The translations under genes were made by a program, and so were the position numbers. Positions 15,778 to 23,564 of a stretch of 64,000 bases of DNA are shown piece after piece (positions within the stretch are counted from its first letter, which is position 1; every line of letters starts with the position of its first letter). The notes beneath the pieces are model-generated. The model was not told the DNA's origin. It saw nothing but the letters and a program-made list of their open reading frames with translations, and ran no database searches. The stretch spans positions 3,482,556 to 3,546,555 of the forward strand of contig CAWGOF010000003.1 in the NCBI GenBank assembly GCA_963824225.1, given 5' to 3'. Source of the DNA: CAWGOF01 sp963824225. GTDB taxonomy: Bacteria; Acidobacteriota; Polarisedimenticolia; Polarisedimenticolales; Polarisedimenticolaceae.

Positions 15778-17616
15778 ATGGTGCGCGAGCGGCTCGGGCC
15801 GCGCGAGGAGTGCGACCGCCGGCTCGCCGAGCTCGACAGCTCAGCCAACCGCGCTCGCGCGCACGATACCCGACTCTCCTGGGCCCGCCTCGTGTTGTTC
15901 GTCGTCGCCGCTGGCCTTGCCGGTCGCGCGGCGTTCGACCCCCAGCTCGGCTGGGGCTGGTTCTTCGCCGCGGCGCTCCTCTTCGGCGCGGTTGTTGCCT
16001 GGCACGCTCGCGTGGCAGCCAGGCGCGCGCTCGCCGAGCGTGGAGTCGCGTACCACCGGCGCGTCATCGACCGGCTCGAGAATCGCTGGGCCGGAACCGG
16101 CAGGAGCGGAGCCGAGTTCTCGGATGCGAGCCATCCGTACGCGAGCGATCTCGACCTGTTCGGCCGCGGCTCGCTCTTCGAGCGCATCTCGACCGCGCGC
16201 ACGCCCGCGGGTGCGCGGACGCTCGCCAGCTGGCTCTTGGCGCCCGCGGAGCCGGGGGAGGTCCTGCGGCGCCAGGCGGCGATCGCCGAGCTGCGCGATC
16301 GGGTCGAGCTGCGCGAGGAGCTCGCCGTCACCGGCGACGACGTGGGGGAGGCGCGCGACGCACACGGTCTCGCCGTGTGGGCCGAGGCGGCCGCCGCAGC
16401 GGCGGAGCCCGCCGCAGCGCCCGCCGCCGCGGCGGCGGCCGCCGCACCGGCGCTCCGCGCCATCGCCGTGGCGCTCGGGGCCACGAACGTCCTCAGCCTC
16501 CTCTACCTCAGCGCGCCGGGCGGGGGCGCGACCCCGTTCCTCGTCTCGATCACGCTGAGCGCCACCTTGTCCCTCGCCCTGGCGCGTCGCACGCGCCGCA
16601 CGCTCGCCGAGGTCGAGCGACGTCTCGACGAGCTGCGGCTCCTCACGCCGCTCCTGGCGTCGATCGAGCGCGAGCGGTTCGAGGCCGAGTACCTTGTCGA
16701 GCTGCGCGCGACGCTCGAAGCCGAGGGCCACACCCCGTCGAGGCAGATCGCGCGACTGTCGCGCATCGTCCAAACCGCCGAGTCGCGGCGCAACCTGCTG
16801 TTCGCGCCGATCGCTGGGCTCCTGCTCCTCGGCCCGCAGCTCGCATTCGCGGTCGAGGGCTGGCGTCGGCGCCACGGCCGGTCGGTGAGGCTGTGGGTCG
16901 ATGCGGTCGCGCGGCTCGAGGCGCTCGCGTCGATCGCCGGCTACGCGTGGGAGCGTCCGCAGGACCCGTTCCCCGAGCTCGTCGCCGACGGTCCGTGCTT
17001 CGCGGCCGAGGGCCTCGCGCACCCACTCTTGGCCCCGGGCGGGGCGGTCGGCAACGACGTACCGCTCGAGGCCGAGCTGCGCCTGCTCCTCGTCTCCGGC
17101 TCGAACATGTCGGGCAAGAGCACACTCCTGCGCGCGGTCGGCGTGAACGCGGTGCTCGCCGCCGCAGGTGCGCCCGTGTGCGCGCGGCGCTTGCGCGTGT
17201 CGCCGCTCGCCGTCGGTGCGGCGATGCGCATCGTCGACTCGCTGCAGGACGGGACGTCCCATTTCTACGCCGAGATCAAGCGTCTCGCGCTGCTCGTCGA
17301 GATCGGCCGTGGGTCGCGGCCGCTCCTGTTTCTCCTCGATGAGCTGCTCCACGGTACGAACTCGCACGACCGGCGCGTCGGCGCCGAAGCGATTCTGCGG
17401 GGACTCGTCGACCATGGCGGGATCGGGCTCGTCACGACCCACGACCTGGCGCTCGCGGCGATCGCCGAGTCGCTCGCCCCGCGGGCGATCAACGTGCACT
17501 TCGCCGATCGAATCGACGGCGATCGCGTCACGTTCGACTACCGCTTGCATCCCGGAACGGTGACGCACAGCAACGCCTTGGCCCTCATGCGCGCGGTGGG
17601 GCTCGATGTCGATTGA
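15778..17616 (+). CDS. MutS-like ATPase with N-terminal transmembrane helices
   Basis: 612 aa. The C-terminal third is a MutS-family ATPase: Walker A SGSNMSGKST (near 440-449), Walker B LLFLLDELLHGTNS, and the trailing TTHDLALA motif. The MutS mismatch-binding domain I is absent. The N-terminal half has two pairs of hydrophobic helices (about residues 35-80 and 220-270) and a run of Ala around residue 205-225, as in the membrane MutS-related group found in several phyla. It is therefore unlikely to be the main mismatch-repair MutS; a role in DNA handling at the membrane is suspected, not shown. It uses the ATG at 15778 and stands alone between a small gene and an ABC operon. Confidence 0.8.
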   Translation: MVRERLGPREECDRRLAELDSSANRARAHDTRLSWARLVLFVVAAGLAGRAAFDPQLGWGWFFAAALLFGAVVAWHARVAARRALAERGVAYHRRVIDRLENRWAGTGRSGAEFSDASHPYASDLDLFGRGSLFERISTARTPAGARTLASWLLAPAEPGEVLRRQAAIAELRDRVELREELAVTGDDVGEARDAHGLAVWAEAAAAAAEPAAAPAAAAAAAAPALRAIAVALGATNVLSLLYLSAPGGGATPFLVSITLSATLSLALARRTRRTLAEVERRLDELRLLTPLLASIERERFEAEYLVELRATLEAEGHTPSRQIARLSRIVQTAESRRNLLFAPIAGLLLLGPQLAFAVEGWRRRHGRSVRLWVDAVARLEALASIAGYAWERPQDPFPELVADGPCFAAEGLAHPLLAPGGAVGNDVPLEAELRLLLVSGSNMSGKSTLLRAVGVNAVLAAAGAPVCARRLRVSPLAVGAAMRIVDSLQDGTSHFYAEIKRLALLVEIGRGSRPLLFLLDELLHGTNSHDRRVGAEAILRGLVDHGGIGLVTTHDLALAAIAESLAPRAINVHFADRIDGDRVTFDYRLHPGTVTHSNALALMRAVGLDVD

Positions 17617-17634
17617 GGCCCGCCGCAGCGGCGC

Positions 17635-17652
17635 CCGCCGCTTCGGCGGCGG
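17635..17652 (+). terminator. Hairpin with UUCG tetraloop after the MutS-like gene
   Basis: CCGCCGC (17635-17641) pairs with GCGGCGG (17646-17652) around a UUCG loop, 19 bases past the stop. A stable hairpin of terminator type, but without a T-run, so it may only protect or attenuate. Confidence 0.4.
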
Positions 17653-17760
17653 CCGCCGTTCGGCTGGCTGCCCGCTCCGCTTGGCGCGAACTTTCGGCCG
17701 CGCACGGCGGAACGTTGCTCGGCGTGCCGCGGATCGTGTACACCGATGGCGGAGGGACGG

Positions 17761-18684
17761 ATGATCCAGGTCGAGCGGCTGAGCAAGCGCTACGGCGATC
17801 TCAAGGCGGCCGACGCCGTGAGCTTCGCCGTCCGGCCGGGCGAGATCTACGGCCTCCTCGGACCGAACGGCGCGGGGAAGACCACGACGCTGTCGATGAT
17901 CGCCGGGCTCCTCGCCCCCGACGAGGGGCGCGTGACGGTCGACGGCATCGATCTCGCGCGCGACCCGATCGCGGTCAAGGCCCGCCTCGGCGTGGTGCCG
18001 CAGGAGGTCGCGCTCTACGAGGAGCTGAGCGCGCGCGAGAACCTGCGGTTCTGGGGCGGGCTCTACGGCATGCGCGGCGCGCGCCTGGCCCGGGCGGTCG
18101 ACGAATCGCTCGAGCGCGTCGGCCTCGCCCCGCGGGCCAACGATCGCGTGCGCACGTTCTCGGGCGGCATGAAGCGCCGGCTCAATCTGAGCCTCGGGCT
18201 GATCCACAGCCCGCGGGCCGTGCTGCTCGACGAGCCGACGGTCGGCATCGACCCCCAGGCGCGGGCGGCGATCCTCGATCTCGTGCGCTCGATCACCGCG
18301 ACCGGTACGGCCGTGCTCTACACCACGCACTACCTCGACGAGGCCGAGACGCTGTGCCAGCGCATCGGCATCCTGGACCACGGGCGGCTCCTGGCCGAAG
18401 GGACGCTCGAGGACCTCAAGCGGCTCCACGGCGAGGGCGAGCTGATCACCGTGCGCGGCGCGTTCGACGAGGCCGCGGCTCGATCGTGGGTCGCCGGCGA
18501 CGCGACGATCGACGTCGTCGGCGCCGAGGCCGGCACGCTCGTGCTCGCCGCCAAGGACGGCGCGACGACGAGGATCCTGGCCAAGCTCCTCGAGAGCGGC
18601 CATCCGATCGACGGCGTGTCGATCCGCCCGCCGAGCTTGAACGGCCTGTTCCTCAAGCTGACCGGCCGGGAGCTGCGCGACTGA
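17761..18684 (+). CDS. ABC-2 exporter ATP-binding protein
   Basis: 307 aa; hydrolyses ATP to drive the two membrane proteins encoded next. It has Walker A LGPNGAGKTT, the signature FSGGMKRR, Walker B AVLLDEPTVGIDPQ and the switch His in YTTHYLDEAE, all intact. The C-terminal 90 residues (LITVRGAFDEAAARSW...) resemble the extra domain of NatA/DrrA-type ATPases. The ATG at 17761 is chosen since GGAGGG lies four bases upstream; an ATG at 17746 is in frame. The stop shares one base with the start of the permease (TGATG). Substrate unknown: families of this type export drugs, lipids, polysaccharides or sodium. Confidence 0.93.
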   Translation: MIQVERLSKRYGDLKAADAVSFAVRPGEIYGLLGPNGAGKTTTLSMIAGLLAPDEGRVTVDGIDLARDPIAVKARLGVVPQEVALYEELSARENLRFWGGLYGMRGARLARAVDESLERVGLAPRANDRVRTFSGGMKRRLNLSLGLIHSPRAVLLDEPTVGIDPQARAAILDLVRSITATGTAVLYTTHYLDEAETLCQRIGILDHGRLLAEGTLEDLKRLHGEGELITVRGAFDEAAARSWVAGDATIDVVGAEAGTLVLAAKDGATTRILAKLLESGHPIDGVSIRPPSLNGLFLKLTGRELRD

Positions 18685-19931
18685 TGGGTCGCCTCGTCGC
18701 GATGGTGCGCAAAGACCTCCTGCGACATGCCCGGCAGCCGCTCGGCCCGGCGCTCGTGCTCGCGTTCCCGCTGATCTTCGCCGGCCTGATCGCGCTGACG
18801 TTCGGCGGAACCTCGGGCCCGCCCAAGGTGAAGCTGCTCGTCGAGAACCAGGACGGCGGCCTGGCCTCGCGGCTCGCGATCAACATGCTCCGCAACGAGC
18901 GGATGGCCCAGTACTTCGACGTCGAGGAGGTGAAGCAGGACGGCCTCGCCCGGATCGAGCGCAACGACGGGTCGGCCCTGTTGCGCATCCCCGCGGGCCT
19001 GACCGACGCGATCCTCGACGGGACACCGGTGCGGCTCGAGCTCGTGCGCAACCCGTCCGAGCGCATCCGACCCGAGATCGCCGAGCAGACGCTCGCCGTC
19101 GGTGTCGACATCCTCGATTCGGGCGCTCGCGCCTTGCGTCCGGGCCTCGAGCAGCTGCGCGGCGTGATGCACGCCGACGGCTGGCCGTCGACCGAAACGG
19201 TCGCGACGATCGCCACTGCGTTCGAGCAGAGCGCGGCCTCGGTGCGGCATCTCGCGTTCCCGCCCGCGATCACGCTCGAGGTCGAACGTGGAGAAGACGA
19301 GCCCGATGAGCAGGGCAGCATGTTCTCGACGCTGTTCCTGTTCATGCTCCCGGGCGTCGCGGTGTGGGCGCTGTTCATGGTCGGCGACGTCGGGATGCGC
19401 GACATCCTGACCGAGGCCCGGCTCGGTACGCTGCGCCGACAGCTCTCGGCCCCGCTCACCGTGCGCGAGATCGTCGCCGGGAAGGCGCTCTCGACCGCGG
19501 CCTTGTCTGCGATCTCGCTCGTGATCCTCACGGCGATCGGCGCGCTCGCGGCGCGCAAGCACGTCGACCTCGTCGCCTTCGTCGTGCTCTCGGCCGCGCT
19601 CGTGATCGCCGTCACCGGCTTCGCCGCGGTGATGTACGGCATGGCGCGCACGGAGCGTCAGGGCGCGACGCTGGCCTCGGCCCTGCTCCTCGTCTTCGCC
19701 TTCCTTGGCGGCGCGTTCGTCCCGATCGAGGCCCTGCCGGGCTCGCTGCGCGTGGCGTCCTCGCTCACACCGATCGCCTGGGGAACGATCGGCTATGGCC
19801 GCCTGCTCCACGACGGTGCGGGTCTCCCCGAGGTCGCCACGATCGCGCTCGCTCTCGGCGCGTTCGGCACGTTGCTGCTGGCGCTCGGCGCCTGGCGACT
19901 CGGAGCCAAAGCGCAGGGGCCCCAAGCGTGA
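18684..19931 (+). CDS. ABC-2 exporter permease, first
   Basis: 415 aa membrane protein of the ABC-2 type: a cytoplasmic start, helix 1 near residue 20-42 (PLGPALVLAFPLIFAGLIALTF), a large external domain of about 170 residues, then five further helices from about residue 210 on, including MFSTLFLFMLPGVAVWALF and the conserved LTEARLGTLRRQLSAPLTVREIVAGK segment that contacts the ATPase. Its ATG overlaps the ATPase stop; its own stop overlaps the next permease start (GTGA). The two permeases probably form a heterodimer with two copies of the ATPase. Confidence 0.9.
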   Translation: MGRLVAMVRKDLLRHARQPLGPALVLAFPLIFAGLIALTFGGTSGPPKVKLLVENQDGGLASRLAINMLRNERMAQYFDVEEVKQDGLARIERNDGSALLRIPAGLTDAILDGTPVRLELVRNPSERIRPEIAEQTLAVGVDILDSGARALRPGLEQLRGVMHADGWPSTETVATIATAFEQSAASVRHLAFPPAITLEVERGEDEPDEQGSMFSTLFLFMLPGVAVWALFMVGDVGMRDILTEARLGTLRRQLSAPLTVREIVAGKALSTAALSAISLVILTAIGALAARKHVDLVAFVVLSAALVIAVTGFAAVMYGMARTERQGATLASALLLVFAFLGGAFVPIEALPGSLRVASSLTPIAWGTIGYGRLLHDGAGLPEVATIALALGAFGTLLLALGAWRLGAKAQGPQA

Positions 19932-21055
19932 ACAACGTGCTGTGGCTCGCCTGGAACGACGTGCGGCTGACCGTGCGCGACAAGCCGGCGTTCATCTGGC
20001 TCGTGGTCCTGCCGATCGCGATGATGTGGTTCTTCGGCGCGATCGGCGGCAGAGGCGATCGACCGCTGAAGCTCGCGCTCGATGTCGAGGACAAGGACAA
20101 GGGTTGGGTCGCGCGGGCGTACGTCGACGAGCTGCGCGGCGACACGATCGACCTTGCCGAGACGGACGGGACGAAGCCGGTCGAGTCGCGGCGCCGGCTG
20201 GTCATCCCGGCCGGCTTCACCGAGGGCGTCCTGGGCGGGCACCAACAGAAGCTGCGCATCGAGCACGCGAAGCAAGGCGACGCCGAGGCCAACATCGCCG
20301 CCCAGGCCCACGTCATCCGCGCGATCGCGCGGACGCTCGGACGTCTGGCCACGGCCACGGTCGAGGGTGACCCGAGCATCGAGACGTACAAGGACGTCGC
20401 CTCGCGGCCACCGATCGTCCAAATGGCCGTATCGAAGGCCGGTCACGGCACCGCCGTGCCGAGCGGACGTGAGCAGAGCGTTCCGGGCATGCTGACCATG
20501 ACCGTGATGATGATGACGTTGATCTATGGTGCGGTGTATCTGACGATCGAGAAGCAGAGCGGGATGCTCAAGCGCCAGTCGATCGTGCCGCTCGGCCGCG
20601 GCCAAGTGATCCTGGCCAAGCTGATCGGGCGGCTGCTGATCGCGGGGATGCAGATCGCGCTCCTCGTCGTCGCGGGTCGCTGGCTCTTCGGCGTGTCGTG
20701 GGGCCACTCGCCCGCGGGGCTCGTGCTCCTGCTCCTTAGCTACGCGATCGCGGTCGCGAGCCTGGCCACGCTCCTCGGCGCCGTCGTGCGCAACGCGGCA
20801 CAAGCTTCGGCCGTGGGCTGGATCATCGGCATGATCCTCGCCGCCCTCGGCGGCTGCTGGTGGCCGAGCGAGGTGATGCCGGACTGGATGCGCGCGGCAT
20901 CGCACGTGCTGCCGACCGCGTGGGCCATGGACGGGTTTCACGGGTTGATCTCCTTCGGCCACGGGCTCGGGGACGTGCTCGTGCCGAGCGCGGCGCTCCT
21001 GGGCTTCGGCGGCGCGTTCTCGCTCCTCGCGGCGCGCCTCCTGCGGGTGGAGTGA
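19928..21055 (+). CDS. ABC-2 exporter permease, second
   Basis: 375 aa, same layout as the preceding permease: first helix near residues 22-40 (FIWLVVLPIAMMWFFGAIGG), an external domain, then helices from LTMTVMMMTLIYGAVYLTI onward, with EKQSGMLKRQSIVPLGRGQVILAKLIG as the coupling segment. GTG start at 19928 overlaps the upstream stop. The two permeases and the ATPase are one three-gene operon. The last gene before the DUF1801 gene starts four bases later, which may be co-transcribed. Confidence 0.9.
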   Translation: MNNVLWLAWNDVRLTVRDKPAFIWLVVLPIAMMWFFGAIGGRGDRPLKLALDVEDKDKGWVARAYVDELRGDTIDLAETDGTKPVESRRRLVIPAGFTEGVLGGHQQKLRIEHAKQGDAEANIAAQAHVIRAIARTLGRLATATVEGDPSIETYKDVASRPPIVQMAVSKAGHGTAVPSGREQSVPGMLTMTVMMMTLIYGAVYLTIEKQSGMLKRQSIVPLGRGQVILAKLIGRLLIAGMQIALLVVAGRWLFGVSWGHSPAGLVLLLLSYAIAVASLATLLGAVVRNAAQASAVGWIIGMILAALGGCWWPSEVMPDWMRAASHVLPTAWAMDGFHGLISFGHGLGDVLVPSAALLGFGGAFSLLAARLLRVE

Positions 21056-21059
21056 ACCC

Positions 21060-21437
21060 ATGAAAAAGACGAACTTCCGGTCCGTCGACGAGTACATCGC
21101 GAAGCAACCGGACGAGTTCCGGCCGGTCCTCGAGCGCGTGCGCGGCATCATCCGCAAGGCGATGCCCGACGCCGAGGAAGTGATCAGCTACCAGATCCCG
21201 GCGTACAAGCTCGGCGGGAGTGCGGTCCTGTATTTCGCCGGGTGGAAGCAGCACTACTCGCTCTATCCGGCAGGACGCGCTCTCGTCCTCGCATTCCGGA
21301 AGGAGCTGGCCCCGTACGAGCTCAGCAAGGGCACGATCCGCTTTCCGTTCTCGAAGCCGGTCCCGGCGAAGCTGATCGCGGGGATCGCGAGGTTCCGAGC
21401 GAAGGAAGCTGCCGGGCGCAAGAGGACCAAGAAGTAG
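21060..21437 (+). CDS. DUF1801 (YdhG-like) protein
   Basis: 125 aa. Family traits visible: TNFRSVDEYIAKQPDE near the start, VRGIIRKAMPDAEEVISYQIPAYKLGG, then YFAGWKQHYSLYPAG and LSKGTIRFPFSKPVP. Proteins of this family are small and soluble with no established reaction; B. subtilis YdhG has been placed in iron homeostasis. The ATG at 21060 is four bases past the upstream ABC permease stop, giving possible co-transcription, though function does not link them. Basic C-terminus (AAGRKRTKK). Confidence 0.85.
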   Translation: MKKTNFRSVDEYIAKQPDEFRPVLERVRGIIRKAMPDAEEVISYQIPAYKLGGSAVLYFAGWKQHYSLYPAGRALVLAFRKELAPYELSKGTIRFPFSKPVPAKLIAGIARFRAKEAAGRKRTKK

Positions 21438-21496
21438 TGTGGGGCCTGAGACGCGGCAGCTCCGAATGCTCTGTCTTCTATTCCGATCATTGGCTC

Positions 21497-21916
21497 GTGA
21501 GTGAAGTCAACCTCTACCGCGCCATCCCAGCGTTTCCGGCGCTTCTCCCGGAAGGCTCGTTGGTAGGGCTTGCAGACGGATCGCCGCCGCGAGCATTGCG
21601 GAAGTTCCTGGTCGACCGAGAGGCGCGACCGGACTCGGCCGCCCTGACCGCCGTTCCACGAACCTTTGTGCGTGCCCGCTTCCTGCCCGTCGATCAGGCC
21701 ACGATGGCGGGCCTGGCAGCACTGGCGGAAACTTGCGCCGAACCCGAGATTGCGATCCATCTCATTGCGTTGCATGCAGGCACGCCCGTCCTGGAGTGGT
21801 ACGACATTCCGGACGACCCTCTAGGAGTCACGTCGGTCGTTGCGGAGGACGAGGTGGTCAAGTTCGCCAAGACCGTCGGTGGCCGATTTGCACTCGAGAC
21901 GGTTGCGAACAAGTGA
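21497..21916 (+). CDS. Unknown 139-aa protein, coupled to the next gene
   Basis: I do not recognise the family. The GTG at 21497 is chosen because the readable frame has no better start. The sequence opens LYRAIPAFPALLPEGSLVGL and ends with LEWYDIPDDPLGVTSVVAEDEVVKFAKTVGGRF; it looks like a soluble, compact globular protein, no signal peptide or membrane helix. Its stop overlaps the GTG of the following gene (GTGA), so the pair is made together. Base use is less GC-rich than its neighbours, and the genes on either side are toxin-antitoxin and acetyltransferase genes, which points to an accessory block. Toxin-immunity behaviour is possible but not supported by any motif. Confidence 0.55.
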   Translation: MSEVNLYRAIPAFPALLPEGSLVGLADGSPPRALRKFLVDREARPDSAALTAVPRTFVRARFLPVDQATMAGLAALAETCAEPEIAIHLIALHAGTPVLEWYDIPDDPLGVTSVVAEDEVVKFAKTVGGRFALETVANK

Positions 21917-22485
21917 GACGCGCGCCCGAGTGGATCAGCGCGATGAAGGAGCTGCTCGAGCCGCGGTTCGTCGAGGTATCCGGCAAGGTGTTCCGAGTAG
22001 GGGGAAAGGCGGGAGCGGCTCGCTATCGACGACGATACGCGAACGTCACTCCGAGCACCTGCGATGAGAACACCGACAACCATGAGCATTTCTGGTACTT
22101 CGACGGCAAGGCCCGTCACGGTATTCGTCAGAACTGGGCGCTCGCCGAAGTAGTCCGGCTGGCGTGGCTGGAAGTCTTGACCCGTCGGTTCCCCTCCAAG
22201 CGCTTTCGGCTATTCGTCTCGAACGAATTCTGGGTCGATCCTGACGACGACGGCGAAGACATGGGAGTCGATACTGTCCTGCGCCTGTGGTCTCACGACC
22301 CAAAGACGGCGAAGGGGTTCGACGACACCTACCATCCGGACGATGTGACGCCAGAGAAGGTGTTCTGGCACGAGTTCAGCGAGGCTGGCCTCTTGCCGGT
22401 CGAGAGGGTGCTGGCGGTCATCGCCCGGGGTCGGACGCATCCGAAATACCGCGAGGCGGTGAAGCGACGAAGGAAACTCCGATGA
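21913..22485 (+). CDS. Unknown 190-aa protein, coupled to both neighbours
   Basis: Soluble protein of 190 aa I cannot assign. Notable stretches: ENTDNHEHFWYFDGKARHG, QNWALAEVVRLAWLEVLTRRF, LFVSNEFWVDPDDDGEDMGVDTVLRLW and DDTYHPDDVTPEKVFWHEF. It is rich in Trp, Phe, Asp and His. The GTG start overlaps the stop of the 139-aa gene and its stop overlaps the ATG of the acetyltransferase, making a three-gene overlapping operon. With AAGG-A spacing upstream of the acetyltransferase start lying inside this gene. Base composition differs mildly from the surrounding core genes. Confidence 0.6.
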   Translation: MRRAPEWISAMKELLEPRFVEVSGKVFRVGGKAGAARYRRRYANVTPSTCDENTDNHEHFWYFDGKARHGIRQNWALAEVVRLAWLEVLTRRFPSKRFRLFVSNEFWVDPDDDGEDMGVDTVLRLWSHDPKTAKGFDDTYHPDDVTPEKVFWHEFSEAGLLPVERVLAVIARGRTHPKYREAVKRRRKLR

Positions 22486-22913
22486 CCCATGCCACGATTC
22501 GGCCGGCCGCTGCGAGCGATGCGGCGACCCTGAGCGAGCTATTCGACGCTCTGGGCTACGACGCACCGGCCGCAGCGATCCCTGACCGCCTGGCGCGCCT
22601 GATGGCGACCGGCTGGGCCACGGCGCTCGTCGCAGAAGAAGACAACGCGGTGGTCGGCCTGGCCACGGGGCACGTCCTTCCGGTTCTGCACCATACCGGG
22701 CAGATCGGCCGGCTCACGACGCTCGTCGTGGCCGAGAGCGTTCGCGGCCGCGGCATCGGGCGACGGCTCGTCGAGGCGATCGAGGCCTGGGTCCGCGCGA
22801 AAGGCTGCGCCAAGATCGCGGTCACGACGGCGCTCCACAGGTCAGGAGCTCATGCGTTCTACGAGCGGCTGGGCTACGAGCACACGGGGCGTCGATACCA
22901 CAAAACCCTATAG
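22482..22913 (+). CDS. GNAT-family N-acetyltransferase
   Basis: 143 aa; transfers an acetyl group from acetyl-CoA to an amine. The GNAT core is complete: IRPAAASDAATLSELFDALGY at the start, a strand-4 region LTTLVVAESVRGRGIGRRLVEAIEAW with the acetyl-CoA loop RGRGIG, then HRSGAHAFYERLGYEHTGRRYHK. ATGA overlap with the upstream gene, and AGGAAA upstream of the ATG. The substrate is not evident; this subfamily often acts on small amines or antibiotics. About ten bases after the stop comes the BrnT promoter. Confidence 0.9.
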   Translation: MTHATIRPAAASDAATLSELFDALGYDAPAAAIPDRLARLMATGWATALVAEEDNAVVGLATGHVLPVLHHTGQIGRLTTLVVAESVRGRGIGRRLVEAIEAWVRAKGCAKIAVTTALHRSGAHAFYERLGYEHTGRRYHKTL

Positions 22914-22922
22914 GCGGTCGTC

Positions 22923-22951
22923 TTGACAGTATGTACGTTCGTACATACACT
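22923..22951 (+). promoter_or_regulatory. Sigma-70-type promoter of brnTA
   Basis: TTGACA at 22923-22928, a 17-base spacer, and TACACT at 22946-22951. The -35 is a perfect match and the -10 has four of six bases. The expected transcription start falls at about 22958, the GTG of brnT, so the message may be leaderless. Confidence 0.75.
22929..22948. promoter_or_regulatory. Palindromic operator in the brnTA promoter
   Basis: GTATGTACGTTCGTACATAC: nine-base perfect inverted arms around TT, filling the spacer between -35 and -10. BrnA antitoxins are ribbon-helix-helix repressors that bind their own promoter, so this is the likely autoregulatory site. Confidence 0.75.
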
Positions 22952-22957
22952 TTCGCC

Positions 22958-23227
22958 GTGGAGGTCGAATGGGACCCACGCAAAGCCGCAACCAACGCGA
23001 GAAAGCACGGCGTTGACTTCGCAGATGCCGCGACCGTGCTGTACGACGAGCTCGCTATCACAATCCCCGGCGAAGGCGACGAGGAGGATCGGTTCGTTGC
23101 GATGGGAGCCGACGCCCTCGGCAGAGTGCTCGTCGTCGTCTACGCCTGGGGCGACGATCGGGTGCGATTGATCTCGGCTCGTCCAGCGACGTCCCGCGAG
23201 CGACGTCGCTACGAGGGGCGTCGATGA
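22958..23227 (+). CDS. brnT: BrnT family toxin (ribonuclease)
   Basis: 89 aa, the usual length of BrnT (DUF497), a type II toxin with RelE-like fold that cuts RNA. Hallmarks: VEWDPRKAATNARKHGVDFADAATVLYD at the start and VVVYAWGDDRVRLISARPATSRERRRYE at the end, with the conserved ISAR..T..ER.RYE motif. An upstream in-frame ATG at 22931 lies inside the promoter, so the GTG at 22958 is the real start; it matches the family N-terminus and the predicted transcription start. The stop overlaps the antitoxin ATG (ATGA). Toxin comes first and antitoxin second, as is normal for BrnT/BrnA. Confidence 0.88.
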   Translation: MEVEWDPRKAATNARKHGVDFADAATVLYDELAITIPGEGDEEDRFVAMGADALGRVLVVVYAWGDDRVRLISARPATSRERRRYEGRR

Positions 23228-23508
23228 AGAAGGAGTACGACTTCCGGTACGGGAAGCGTGGCCCGGTGATTCGAACCGGGGCGGGAAAGACGCGGATCAC
23301 GATCCGAATCGACGACGATGTGCTCGACTGGTTTCGATCCCAGGTTCGCAAGGCCGGCGGGGGAAGCTATCAGACCCAGATGAACGACGCGCTCCGCATG
23401 TTCATCGAATCGCAGGAACGCGGTCTCGAGGACACGCTTCGGCGAGTACTGCGGGAAGAGCTGCCCCGATACGCCGGTCGCCGGGTCGGGCGTTCGGGCA
23501 AACCGTAG
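23224..23508 (+). CDS. brnA: BrnA family antitoxin
   Basis: 94 aa. It neutralises BrnT and represses the operon through a ribbon-helix-helix domain, seen here as KTRITIRIDDDVLDWFRSQVRKAGGGSYQTQMNDALRMFIE. The N-terminus YDFRYGKRGPV is the toxin-facing part of BrnA (DUF4415). ATG at 23224 overlaps the toxin stop. Complete in length, with a basic C-terminus. Confidence 0.88.
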   Translation: MKKEYDFRYGKRGPVIRTGAGKTRITIRIDDDVLDWFRSQVRKAGGGSYQTQMNDALRMFIESQERGLEDTLRRVLREELPRYAGRRVGRSGKP

Positions 23509-23564
23509 CGCGGGTCTATCCTTCGGTCAGGGACCGGTCTATCCTCGGCGCACGGGGGTGAGCG

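Noticed and set aside
15841..18603. A 920-codon minus-strand frame across the MutS-like and ABC genes
   Set aside because: It is the shadow of two genes on the plus strand with complete ATPase motifs; the translation is low-complexity and charged.
22931..22957. ATG at 22931 as start of brnT
   Set aside because: It lies between the -35 and -10 boxes and inside the operator; the added residues are not part of the BrnT family, while the GTG at 22958 gives the normal N-terminus.
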